Below, piece by piece: positions 25,119-33,307 of a stretch of 64,000 nt of DNA. The DNA lies in contig JBMNEM010000008.1 of the NCBI GenBank assembly GCA_050948785.1, positions 62,001 to 126,000 on the forward strand. Direction: 5' to 3'. The notes under the pieces were generated by a model. That model did not search any database. It was given only the letters and a program-made list of their open reading frames with translations, and was not told the origin of the DNA. A program made the translations under genes and the position numbers. Each line of letters begins with the position of its first letter. Within the stretch, counting starts at the first letter, position 1. Source of the DNA: JAAZMI01 sp050948785. Its GTDB lineage: Bacteria > Bacillota > Dethiobacteria > DTU022 > UBA8154.

Positions 25119-25961
25119 TTAGGCAATCCGTTTCTGTTGCCAGTAAGAATGGGCATAGTAGACATCATCAGGTTTTTGTTTGTTAAGTGACTGATGATCC
25201 CGTTCAGAATTGAAATAACGGATATAGGCATCAATTCCCTGGCGCAGGGCCCGTGGTGTTTCATATTGCATAATGTAAATATCCTCCCACTTGATAGTTC
25301 TCCAAAACCGTTCTGTGATTGCGTTATCAAGGGCCCTGCCTTTACCGTCCATGCTGATCTTGATGCCATATTGTTTTAGCGTATTAACATAGTCAGGACT
25401 GGTGAATTGGCTGCCCTGGTCACTGTTCAGGATGACAGGAGCCCCGTGCTTATCTACGGTGTTAACAACGGCCTTGATTACAAAATCCCTGTTCATGGTT
25501 TGTGAAAGTTCATAGCCCATGATTTTCCGGGAGTACCAGTCAATGATTGCTACCAGATACATCCAGCCGCCTTGCATGGCACAGTATGTAATATCTATCC
25601 CCCAGACGTGGTTGGGATGTGCCGGCGTAACGTTGCGCAGCAGATAGGGGTAAACATATTGCGCCCTGTTGCGTTTGCTCAGGTTGGGGCCAGGGTAGAT
25701 AACCTGAATGCCCATTTCCCTCATGTAGCGCTGGATACGCTTGCGATTTACCTTAAAGCCCAGTTTCAAATCATTGAGATCATCCCTGATGCGCCTCGAT
25801 CCTTTAAATGGCTTGTCCGTATGGATTTTATCAATTAAGTGCTTAATTTTAATTTCCAGTTCCGATGGCTCCTTATTTTGACGATACAGCCCTGTACGGT
25901 TTACGCTGAACAACCCGGCTTGTTCTTTAATAGTAAGTTGGGGATTGTCCCATTCTATCAT
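25119..25961 (-). CDS. IS3-family transposase OrfB (DDE integrase)
   Basis: 280 residues. HTH_21-like head (QAGLFSVNRTGLYRQ), then the rve core: WGIDITYCAMQGGWMYLVAIID (first Asp), ILNSDQGSQFTSPDY (second Asp), GRALDNAITERFWRTIKWEDI (Glu), and the usual C-terminal YNSERDHQSL-like YFNSERDHQSLNKQKP. It is normally made as an OrfAB fusion by -1 slippage on the A9 run at 25999-26007; in that frame OrfA continues through NLLEYCPVNDRKA into this gene. Confidence 0.9.
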   Translation of the reverse strand: MIEWDNPQLTIKEQAGLFSVNRTGLYRQNKEPSELEIKIKHLIDKIHTDKPFKGSRRIRDDLNDLKLGFKVNRKRIQRYMREMGIQVIYPGPNLSKRNRAQYVYPYLLRNVTPAHPNHVWGIDITYCAMQGGWMYLVAIIDWYSRKIMGYELSQTMNRDFVIKAVVNTVDKHGAPVILNSDQGSQFTSPDYVNTLKQYGIKISMDGKGRALDNAITERFWRTIKWEDIYIMQYETPRALRQGIDAYIRYFNSERDHQSLNKQKPDDVYYAHSYWQQKRIA

Positions 25962-25971
25962 TGCTTTGCGA

Positions 25972-26280
25972 TCATTGACGGGGCAGTATTCCAGCAGATT
26001 TTTTTTTCAGCCATTCCAACTGTGTGGTTAGGCGGCCAATCTGGGAATATAGGTTTTCGATTTTTTCTTCCTTTTGTTGTTTTTCTTTAGCAGCAGCTTT
26101 GGCGCTTTTTGAAGCGGCAAATACCCTGTCAGCGCTTTCCAGCAATTCTCTTTTCCAGCGATGGATCACGCCGGAATGGATTCCATAATCTGAAGCAATA
26201 TCGGTAATCAAACGTTCTTCTTTAAGGGCTTCAAGAACAATTTTCAACTTTTCTTCTGGTGTATATTGTTTTCTTGGCAT
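25972..26280 (-). CDS. IS3-family OrfA (helix-turn-helix protein)
   Basis: 102 residues from ATG 26280 (MPRKQYTPEEKLKIVLEALK, with AAAGGAGT upstream). It has the HTH_Tnp_1 domain (ITDIASDYGIHSGVIHRWKR) followed by a leucine-zipper-like helix (EEKIENLYSQIGRLTTQLEWL). It ends shortly after the A9 slippery run. It overlaps the frame-shifted start of OrfB as usual in the family. Confidence 0.88.
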   Translation of the reverse strand: MPRKQYTPEEKLKIVLEALKEERLITDIASDYGIHSGVIHRWKRELLESADRVFAASKSAKAAAKEKQQKEEKIENLYSQIGRLTTQLEWLKKKSAGILPRQ

Positions 26281-26371
26281 GGGGCATGACTCCTTTCTGT
26301 TTGTAAACAATTCGGTACCGGTGTCACTTTTCCCCTGCCAAATCGTGTCTCATTTTATGGGTCCATTATAC

Positions 26372-26431
26372 ATGACCACACTATTGATAGGCTACAAGTT
26401 AAATGATGATTTTACAGATTTTTTAGAGTAA
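26372..26431 (+). pseudogene. Possible displaced C-terminus of the primase-helicase
   Basis: Immediately right of the IS3-family element, 19 codons (MTTLLIGYKLNDDFTDFLE) run to a stop. The AT-rich composition matches the primase gene on the other side of the IS, and the string looks like a helicase C-terminal tail. The frame link across the IS cannot be checked because the insertion point is not exact. Confidence 0.35.
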
Positions 26432-26582
26432 AAGAAAATGTAGCAGATGTAGCAGGTAAAAAGGTAATTTCATTATAAGAGAGCAATATATGAAAGCTCT
26501 GCTTTTTCCTGCTACAAGTGGCTACAAAAACTAAAGCCTTGTTTTTAAGGCTTTTTATTGTGGAAAAGAAAGGAGGAAAACC

Positions 26583-26876
26583 ATGAGTTCATTCAAACTG
26601 GTAAGAGAAGGTGGAAGATTAAAGCCTAGACATTTCTATGGTAATGCATTGAGAATCGCTTATGAGTGTGGTTGTGACTATTACATGACAGTCCATGATG
26701 ACCATAGAGCAAGAGTTCATCGTGCAAATTCTAATGACTACACAGACTTAGAAAGCCTTCATGTCTGTTGTCCTAAGTGCATAAGCAAAATGGTGCCTAT
26801 TCATTCTTCATTTAACAATGACAACACTCAAGTCTTTAAGTGTGTCATATGTGAAGGTATTAGGGGTAGGGGCTAG
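26583..26876 (+). CDS. Small protein with zinc-binding Cys pairs in the mobile element
   Basis: 97 residues, ATG 26583 behind AAAGGAGG. The second half has VCCPKCISKMVP and, 18 residues on, FKCVICEGIRG: two CxxC pairs, probably a zinc ribbon. The first half (LKPRHFYGNALRIAYECGCDYYMTVHDDHRARVHRAN) is not recognised. Genes of this kind sit between replication and capsid genes in small phage-like elements, but I know no function. Confidence 0.6.
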   Translation: MSSFKLVREGGRLKPRHFYGNALRIAYECGCDYYMTVHDDHRARVHRANSNDYTDLESLHVCCPKCISKMVPIHSSFNNDNTQVFKCVICEGIRGRG

Positions 26877-26992
26877 TAAATCTTTAGAACTTTTAAAGAC
26901 GGACAGCGGCGTGGGGCATCGTGTAAAAAAACGCAGTTTCAAACAAGGTAATAGGCCTAGGCCTAAATAATAATTAAATGGAGGAAATTTAT

Positions 26993-27886
26993 ATGTTAAA
27001 TACAAGAATTTATAATCAAGCATTTTGGAGCAAAATGAGAGGCACTTTGGTAAACCATGATGATTTAAAAGAAGGCCAGATAGATGGAGGTTACCAGCTT
27101 CCTAATGACAACCTAGACAAATTTTATAAGGCTCTAGAAAAAGATAATCTTTTTAGAAGACTTGCAACTGTTCTTAGTCTAACGAACCTTGAAGGAACAG
27201 TTCATGCTACTACTTCTACAGGTAGTGCTGGGGTTGTAGAGGAAGGAAATCTTATCCCAGAGGATGGAGATAAATTCACTCAGTTTCCTGTAAGGTCATA
27301 TAAGATTGCTAGTATAGCAAAGCTTAAAGAATCATTTGTGTCCGATAATAACTTTAATCTAGAAAAATATCTAACTACAGATTTTGCTAGAAGATTTGGT
27401 AGAGCTGAAGAAGATTTATTCATCAATGGTAATGGAACAACAGAGCCTACAGGCATCTTATCTGTCAGTGAATCAATAAATGCTAAGGCTACTAATACAT
27501 TATCTTATGATGAGATAGTAGAACTGTATTTTTCAATAGAAGCAGAATACAGAAAAGATGCTGTATTTATTATGAATGATGAAACAGCTTTTTATCTTAG
27601 AACATTAAAAGATGATGATGGTAACTATTTATGGAACTCTAATAATGATACGATCTTTGGTAAAGAAGTTATTACATCTCCCTATATGCCAAGTATTGAA
27701 TCTGGCAAACGGCCTATTATTATTGGAGATTTATCCTTCTATTGGGTAATTGAAAGAAAGCCTTTAGCTATACAGGTATTAAGCGAACTATACAAAAATC
27801 AAGGTCAAATAGGCTTCATAGGCTATGAGAGAGTTGACGGTAAACTTATAAGACCAGAGGCAGTTAAAACAATTAAGATGGCTTAA
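26993..27886 (+). CDS. HK97-type major capsid protein, without the N-terminal delta domain
   Basis: 297 residues from ATG 26993 (GGAGG 9 bases upstream). It matches the HK97-fold capsid pattern: DGGYQLPNDNLDKFYKALE (start of the mature region), EEGNLIPEDGDKFTQFPVRSYKIASIAKLKESFVSD (the E-loop to spine helix), FGRAEEDLFINGNGTTEPTGIL (the GtG-nPxGil signature), FIMNDETAFYLRTLKDDDGNYLW (P-domain), and VITSPYMP with IIIGDLSFYWV near the end. Only about 25 residues precede the mature region, so the delta/scaffold domain of about 100 residues is missing. No protease, portal or terminase gene is near. Confidence 0.85.
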   Translation: MLNTRIYNQAFWSKMRGTLVNHDDLKEGQIDGGYQLPNDNLDKFYKALEKDNLFRRLATVLSLTNLEGTVHATTSTGSAGVVEEGNLIPEDGDKFTQFPVRSYKIASIAKLKESFVSDNNFNLEKYLTTDFARRFGRAEEDLFINGNGTTEPTGILSVSESINAKATNTLSYDEIVELYFSIEAEYRKDAVFIMNDETAFYLRTLKDDDGNYLWNSNNDTIFGKEVITSPYMPSIESGKRPIIIGDLSFYWVIERKPLAIQVLSELYKNQGQIGFIGYERVDGKLIRPEAVKTIKMA

Positions 27887-27951
27887 AAACATACGAACCC
27901 TTTAGCTCAAAAATGAGCAATAGCTAAAGATGTATATGTATAAATTATTCC

Positions 27952-27985
27952 TAGGCACTGAACCCAAATCTGGGCTCAGTGCCTA
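27952..27985 (+). terminator. Hairpin after the capsid gene
   Basis: TAGGCACTGAACCCA (27952-27966) pairs with TGGGCTCAGTGCCTA (27971-27985) around a four-base loop, one mismatch. There is no T run directly behind it, so it could be a processing or attenuation hairpin as well as a terminator. Confidence 0.55.
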
Positions 27986-28011
27986 ACTCTTTAAAAGGAA
28001 GGGGTGGTTTT

Positions 28012-28215
28012 GTGATTAAAGATGAGAAATTTAGGACTAGCAAAAAAGAAATAGCTGGTACTACCTATATAGTTGAATCTGGGGAATGTGAAGAAGCCAA
28101 AGAAACTCCCTATTCTAAAATTGAAAGGTTAATTTCAAGTAATGCCAAGGAACTAGAAAAAGCAAGAAATAGTTTAGAAAAATATAAGAAAATTAGCTCG
28201 ACTAGTCAGGGATAG
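28012..28215 (+). CDS. TnpW-like transposon protein
   Basis: 67 residues from a GTG with AAGGAAGGGGTGG upstream. The centre EIAGTTYIVESGE is the shape of the TnpW family found next to TnpX-type recombinases in Tn4451-like elements (a short beta unit, then a helical Lys/Glu-rich tail). Function in the family is unknown. It directly precedes the large serine recombinase. Confidence 0.6.
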   Translation: MIKDEKFRTSKKEIAGTTYIVESGECEEAKETPYSKIERLISSNAKELEKARNSLEKYKKISSTSQG

Positions 28216-28265
28216 TATTGTAATATACACAGTGCTAACCGCTTGAAGGCTGTCGGAAAGGATGG

Positions 28266-29942
28266 ATGAAAATGTTTAGACAGTTAAATAAGGTAAAGAC
28301 ACATATGGTTAGCACTGGTAATAAAATTACAGCCCTTTACTGCAGACTATCAAGAGATGATGAATTGTCTGGTGATAGTAATAGTATCAAAAATCAGAAG
28401 GCGATTTTACAAAAGTATGCAGATGATAATGGCTTGAAAAACACAGTATTCTATATAGATGATGGCTTTAGTGGCACTACTTTTGATAGGCCAGATTTTA
28501 ATCGTATGATTAATGATATAGAAGCTGGGAAAGTAGAAACTGTTATTATTAAAGATATGTCTCGTTTTGGAAGAGATTATCTAAAGGTTGGCTATTATAC
28601 CGAGATAATTTTTCCCGAAGCTGACGTTAGATTTATAGCCATAAACAATGGGATTGACAGTGCTAATCAAGAGGATAGCGATTTTACTCCCTTTTTGAAT
28701 ATCATTAATGAATGGTATGCAAAAGATACTAGCAAGAAAATAAAAGCTGTATTTAAGGCAAAAGGTGAAGCAGGAAAGCCTCTAGCTACTAACCCTCCCT
28801 ATGGTTATCTAAAAAGTAGTGAGGATAAGAACAAATGGATAGTTGATGAAGAAGCAGCTGAAGTTATAATAGAAATATTTAAGCTTTGTATGTCTGGCTT
28901 TGGACCAACACAAATAGCTAGAAAGCTAGAAGAAAGATCTATCTGCGTTCCTTCAGTTCACATAAGGAACATGGGTTTTAAACACCCAGCTAGACCACCT
29001 AAAAACCCTTATGCTTGGAACGCTCGAAGTGTGGCTGATATTCTCTCAAGGATTGAGTATTTAGGTCATACAGCCAATTTTAAGACCAGTAAAAAGTCTT
29101 ATAAAAGTAATGTGACAATTGACAATGACCCAGAGGATTGGCTTATCTTTGAAAACACCCATGAAGCTATAATAGATGAAAGCACATGGAAGACAGTTCA
29201 AAAGATTAGAGAAGGCAAACGCAGGCCTTCAAGGCTTGGTGAGATGGGTATCTTGTCTGGAATGATGTTTTGTGCTGATTGTGGTAAAAAACTCTATCAA
29301 GTAAGAGGCAAAACCATACCTAAAGAAAGAGAGCATTTTGTCTGCTCTACCTATCGTAAGGTTAAAGGTGGCTGTTCTTCTCACCAGATAAGAAATATAA
29401 TTGTGGAAGAGTTACTACTTGAGGACTTGCAAAAGATAGTAGCCTTTGCTAAAAATCATGAAGCTGAATTTGTAAAATTAGTTATGCATAAGACTGAGAA
29501 GAATTTGCTTAAGGAGCAAAGGCAAAATCAAAAGGAGCTAGATGAAGCTGTAAACAGAATCTCTGCCCTTGATACTATTATTGGCAAGCTCTATGAAGAC
29601 CATGTCTTTGGCAAGCTAACTGAAGATAGATTTATAAAGATGTCTTCTGACTATGAAAATGAACAGGAAGAACTAATAAAGAAAGTAGAATTTCTAAGTG
29701 AAAAATTAAAGATTGTCAAAGACCAAGCTTTGAATACAGACAATTTTCTAAAGCTAGTGAAAAAGTACACCGAGATTAAAAAGCTAGATGCTGAAATTAT
29801 TAGGGAATTTGTGGACAAGATAATCGTCTTTAAAGCTGAGAAATTAAATGGCAAAAGACAGCAGAAAATAAGGATATACTATAACTGCATTGGTGCTATA
29901 GATATTCCTAATACAGAAAGCAAAACGGCACAGCCGATTTAG
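28266..29942 (+). CDS. Large serine recombinase (TnpX type)
   Basis: 558 residues. Catalytic domain: ITALYCRLSRDDELSGDSNSI with the nucleophile Ser in CRLSRDD, IIKDMSRFGRDYLKVGYY near 98, and DFTPFLNIINEWYAKDTSKKIK. Recombinase domain: PPYGYL and ARSVADILSRIEYLGHTANFK. Zinc ribbon: MMFCADCGKKLYQV...HFVCSTYRKVKGGCSSHQIR. A coiled-coil and DUF4368-like C-terminus ends the protein. TnpX-type enzymes excise and insert transposons at GA dinucleotides. ATG 28266 or 28272 can start it (GGAAAGGATGG). It is the right-hand gene of the AT-rich element and probably mobilises it. Confidence 0.9.
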   Translation: MKMFRQLNKVKTHMVSTGNKITALYCRLSRDDELSGDSNSIKNQKAILQKYADDNGLKNTVFYIDDGFSGTTFDRPDFNRMINDIEAGKVETVIIKDMSRFGRDYLKVGYYTEIIFPEADVRFIAINNGIDSANQEDSDFTPFLNIINEWYAKDTSKKIKAVFKAKGEAGKPLATNPPYGYLKSSEDKNKWIVDEEAAEVIIEIFKLCMSGFGPTQIARKLEERSICVPSVHIRNMGFKHPARPPKNPYAWNARSVADILSRIEYLGHTANFKTSKKSYKSNVTIDNDPEDWLIFENTHEAIIDESTWKTVQKIREGKRRPSRLGEMGILSGMMFCADCGKKLYQVRGKTIPKEREHFVCSTYRKVKGGCSSHQIRNIIVEELLLEDLQKIVAFAKNHEAEFVKLVMHKTEKNLLKEQRQNQKELDEAVNRISALDTIIGKLYEDHVFGKLTEDRFIKMSSDYENEQEELIKKVEFLSEKLKIVKDQALNTDNFLKLVKKYTEIKKLDAEIIREFVDKIIVFKAEKLNGKRQQKIRIYYNCIGAIDIPNTESKTAQPI

Positions 29943-29992
29943 CTGACTATGCCGAAATTTTTAGAATTATAAATCCCTATGGTAAAGCACCT

Positions 29993-31264
29993 TTAGCTGG
30001 GTTTTTTATTTGCCGGGAAAGTTTCCGGCATGAAAAAAACTAAAAGAAATGCTAAGGTAATACTGATCAGGTAGAGGATAAAAATCAGGCGAAAAGCGGC
30101 CAGGAACGTTTGATTTTTAATGGTTATATCCAGGAGATAACCGGTAATTCCCTGGAAAAAGGCAACACCGATAAACATGCAGGCATTAACCGTTCCCATG
30201 GCTGTAGCAGCAATTTCTGCGGGGAAGAGCTCTTTTACACAGCTCAGGTTGATCAGGAAAACGACGCTGAAAATACCGATAGCAAAATAGATTAATGAGG
30301 TGTAAAAAGGGCCGGGGTAAACAGAGAAAGAAGCCATGGCCAGCCATGTGAGGAGCAGGCCCAGTGTTGCGATGAACATGATGGGGCGACGGGCTTGAAA
30401 AATCCGATCGGACAACACTCCCCAGAGTACCCCCCCTGCGAGCATCCCGATAGAAATAAACATTAAATGACTGCCAGCGGTTTTTCGGCTAATATGATAG
30501 ACGTCCTGCAAGTAAGCTGCTCCCCAGAGGCTGGAGAAGCTAAGAAGGACCCCATAGACCAGAAACGCCCAGAAAGCAAAAGGCCAGAAAATAGGGTAGC
30601 GCCAAAAAGGGGTCCTGTGCCGTGAAGCGGCAGCAGTTTCTTGGTCCTTTAGTGCTATCTCTTGGTCACCCAACCTTATTTCCGTTTCCTTTTCTGTCTT
30701 TTTCGTTTGCGGTTTCATTAAAAACCAGGCGATAAGGAGCAGGACGAACATGATCAGAGTTGGCATGATGAGAGAACGGCGCCAGCCGATTCTTTCCACT
30801 AATATGGCCATGGGCAGGGTAGAAAGCAAACTTCCCATACTGCCTGTAGCATTTATAATACTGGTCATGGTGGCGAATTTATGTGGCGGGTATTCGGTGG
30901 AAAGGTATTTAAGCGTAGGGATCCAGATGCCAGCTGTACCTGCCCCGGTGAGCAGCCTTGCCCAAGTGGCGATCTGTATGTTTGGAGCATAGGCAAAAAA
31001 AATGGAGGCGGCAACGCCTAACAATCCAAAACCAAATACTGTATATCTTACGCCGATTCGATCAGCAAGGATGCCCACGGGTATCTGTGCGGCAGCGTAG
31101 GCGTAAAAGAAAACGGAAGCCATTAAACCAAAAGAAGTGGCTGGAATAGCAAAATCCCTTAATAAGTCCTCAGCAATAATAGCTGTACAAGTACGTAAAA
31201 AAAGAGCAAAAATAAAAATTAAACAGAGAATACCAAAAACCAACCCGCGATTTGTCCGTTGCAT
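29993..31264 (-). CDS. MFS transporter
   Basis: About 423 residues with 12 predicted membrane segments. Family signs: AAAQIPVGILADRIGVRYTVF (loop 2-3 G-x-LaDR-G motif), RLLTGAGTAGIWIPTLKYL, a long charged central loop with repeats of LGDQEIALKDQET, and GVLWGVLSDRIFQARRP in the second half. The best start is ATG 31264 (MQRTNRGLVF), with GGAAGGAG upstream; a longer frame from 31339 lacks a good site. Nothing shows the substrate. Its composition returns to that of the core chromosome, so the right border of the AT-rich element lies between 29942 and 29993. Confidence 0.85.
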   Translation of the reverse strand: MQRTNRGLVFGILCLIFIFALFLRTCTAIIAEDLLRDFAIPATSFGLMASVFFYAYAAAQIPVGILADRIGVRYTVFGFGLLGVAASIFFAYAPNIQIATWARLLTGAGTAGIWIPTLKYLSTEYPPHKFATMTSIINATGSMGSLLSTLPMAILVERIGWRRSLIMPTLIMFVLLLIAWFLMKPQTKKTEKETEIRLGDQEIALKDQETAAASRHRTPFWRYPIFWPFAFWAFLVYGVLLSFSSLWGAAYLQDVYHISRKTAGSHLMFISIGMLAGGVLWGVLSDRIFQARRPIMFIATLGLLLTWLAMASFSVYPGPFYTSLIYFAIGIFSVVFLINLSCVKELFPAEIAATAMGTVNACMFIGVAFFQGITGYLLDITIKNQTFLAAFRLIFILYLISITLAFLLVFFMPETFPANKKPS

Positions 31265-31503
31265 GGACCTTAAACTGCTCCTTCCGGTAATTATTTTATT
31301 TTTACTACTATTATATAGCATAAATCCTATGATACTCAAATGATTCTCTATTCCGAATCCGTTCTTTATAAGGATGAAAGTTCTTGCGATCAGGTAAAAT
31401 AACTGTAAGAAAAGTTTAACATGTGACTTGCATTTGCAGATTGCCTGTTATAATTAAGAAAAGGGAACGTCTTTATTTGATTAAACGAAAGGAGGTGGAC
31501 AGC

Positions 31504-31746
31504 GTGGAGGAGATCGGAAAAGTGACGCATTACTTTGGGAAAGTGTCGGTGGCGGTGGTGGAGCTGACGGCAACAATCAGTGTCGGAGACAGGATTGCCT
31601 TCAAGGGCAGTGGCAGCGATTTTGAGCAAGAAGTCAAATCCATGCAGATCGAGCATGAGGATATTGCTACAGCCCAAGCAGGGCAGGCGGTTGGCTTAAA
31701 GGTGGAAAATAAAGTAAAAGTAGGCGATATTGTCTACAAGGTCTAA
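31504..31746 (+). CDS. Small EF-Tu domain II-like protein upstream of selA
   Basis: 80 residues from GTG 31504 (AAAGGAGGTGG, 6 bases). The whole protein is one beta-barrel of the translation-factor domain II type: VEEIGKVTHYFGKVSVAVVE, SVGDRIAFKGSG, VKSMQIEHEDIATAQAGQAVGLKV, VKVGDIVYKV. This is the pattern seen in IF2, EF-Tu and SelB second domains. Stand-alone copies are annotated as translation-elongation-factor-like proteins or as tails of U32 peptidases; function is unknown. It lies 94 bases before selA in the same direction. Confidence 0.75.
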   Translation: MEEIGKVTHYFGKVSVAVVELTATISVGDRIAFKGSGSDFEQEVKSMQIEHEDIATAQAGQAVGLKVENKVKVGDIVYKV

Positions 31747-31840
31747 AATGTTAATATTTCCCGTGGAGCATCTACCCTGATCCTTGTCCAACAAACCTTC
31801 TTCAGGCTATAATAAAAAGAGATAGGAAGGAGGAACGGAT

Positions 31841-33307
31841 TTGCCTCTGGATTTTGAAAAGCTCAAGCAACGGTGTTTACGTCTTTTACCGGCAGTAGAT
31901 AGGATCTTACAGGAAAAAGAATTGAAAAGGATCGGGGGAGAAATTCCCCGTAATCTTATCGTTGGAGCGGTACAGGAAGTAGTGGCTGAAAAACGGGCCA
32001 TTATTCAAAGTGCTGTAACAGAAAAAGAGCTGGAAACTCTAGATCTTTCCCCATCTTCCTTGGCGCGCCGAGTCCAGGAAAAGGTTAAGGAGAAATCCAG
32101 GGCTAATTTGCATCCCGTCTTAAATGCTACAGGTGTACTGCTGCATACAAATCTTGGACGGGCTCCGCTGGCAGCAGCGGCGGTGGAGATGCTCCGGAAG
32201 GTAAGTAGTTCGTTTTGTAATCTGGAGCTTTCTCTCCAAACAGGCCGCCGGGCTTCCCGTTACGAGCATGTGGAGGAGCTCCTTTGCCGCCTGACAGGAG
32301 CAGAGGCGGCGCTTGTTGTCAACAACAATGCCGGGGCAGTCTTTCTGGCCTTGAAAACTCTTGCGGCGGGTCGGGAAGTTGTTGTTTCCCGCGGTGAACT
32401 GGTGGAAATTGGGGGCTCTTTCCGCCTGCCGGAGGTGATGGCTTCCAGCGGGGCGCTGCTTGCCGAGGTGGGGACAACGAATAAGAGCTACCTGCGAGAT
32501 TACAAAAACGCTATTGGTGAGAGAACAGCTTTATTATTAAAAGTGCATAGCAGCAATTTTAAAATTCTGGGCTTTACATCGACGGTAGATTCCAGCTTGC
32601 TTGTAGAGCTGGGCAAAGAGTACGGTCTTCCCGTGATGGAGGATTTGGGCAGCGGAGTACTGGTTGACCTTACCCGCTTTGGCCTGCCTTATGAGCCCAG
32701 GGTTCAGGATTCCGTAGCGGCCGGGGTAGATATTGTGACCTTTAGCGGGGATAAACTGCTTGGCGGCCCGCAAAGCGGTTTAATTGTCGGAAAGAGAAAA
32801 TACCTGGAGAGTATTAAAAGCAATCAGCTGACCAGAGCACTGCGTGTGGATAAAATGACCCTAACAGCCTTGGAGAGCACTCTGCGCCTTTATCTGGATG
32901 AAGAAAAAGCTTTCAAGGAAATCCCCATCCTGTGTATGTTGACTGTTTCCAGCGAAATTTTAAAAGCGCGGGCGGAGATTTTGGCGGCAGAACTGGCCAA
33001 AAAGCTCGGACCAGGGTGGCAGATCGGTATTTCTCGGGAAAAGGCCCGGGTTGGCGGTGGTTCCCTGCCTTTGGCTTCCCTGCCCAGCTACCAGGTAACC
33101 CTGGAGTGTGCTGGGGCAAGCGCGGCAGAGTTGGTTAAAAAGCTGCGGGAAGCCAGGCACCCTGTAATTACCCGTGTGCTAAAAAATAAAATTTTGCTGG
33201 ATTTGCGCTCCCTTCCAGCGGAATCAGACGAGTTACTTGTAAAAATACTTGCGGAGACTTTTCCTCTGGCCGGAGAGGTAGAAACGGGGGGTATTTATGA
33301 GCCATGA
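31841..33307 (+). CDS. selA: L-seryl-tRNA(Sec) selenium transferase SelA
   Basis: 488 residues, start TTG 31841 behind AAGGAGGA. A PLP enzyme that turns Ser-tRNA-Sec into Sec-tRNA-Sec using selenophosphate. Seen: VLNATGVLLHTNLGRAPL near 90, VNNNAGAVFLAL near 155, VMEDLGSGVLVDL near 265 and the PLP lysine in TFSGDKLLGGPQSG (about residue 305). Length is normal. It overlaps selB by four bases (ATGA), so the two are coupled. selD (selenophosphate synthase) is not in this window. Confidence 0.95.
   Translation: MPLDFEKLKQRCLRLLPAVDRILQEKELKRIGGEIPRNLIVGAVQEVVAEKRAIIQSAVTEKELETLDLSPSSLARRVQEKVKEKSRANLHPVLNATGVLLHTNLGRAPLAAAAVEMLRKVSSSFCNLELSLQTGRRASRYEHVEELLCRLTGAEAALVVNNNAGAVFLALKTLAAGREVVVSRGELVEIGGSFRLPEVMASSGALLAEVGTTNKSYLRDYKNAIGERTALLLKVHSSNFKILGFTSTVDSSLLVELGKEYGLPVMEDLGSGVLVDLTRFGLPYEPRVQDSVAAGVDIVTFSGDKLLGGPQSGLIVGKRKYLESIKSNQLTRALRVDKMTLTALESTLRLYLDEEKAFKEIPILCMLTVSSEILKARAEILAAELAKKLGPGWQIGISREKARVGGGSLPLASLPSYQVTLECAGASAAELVKKLREARHPVITRVLKNKILLDLRSLPAESDELLVKILAETFPLAGEVETGGIYEP

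Larger units (their letters stand above)
24873..26365 (-). mobile_element. IS3-family insertion sequence, about 1.49 kb
   Basis: The two ends, read inwards, share TGG-x-CCC, then AGACAC, a 16-base gap and AGTGACAC (left 24888-24917; right reverse complement from 26350). The transposase frames orfA and orfB lie between on the reverse strand. The boundaries are placed at the TGG of each end; no short target duplication could be confirmed. It interrupts the 3' end of the primase gene. It is GC-richer than the host element. Confidence 0.75.
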
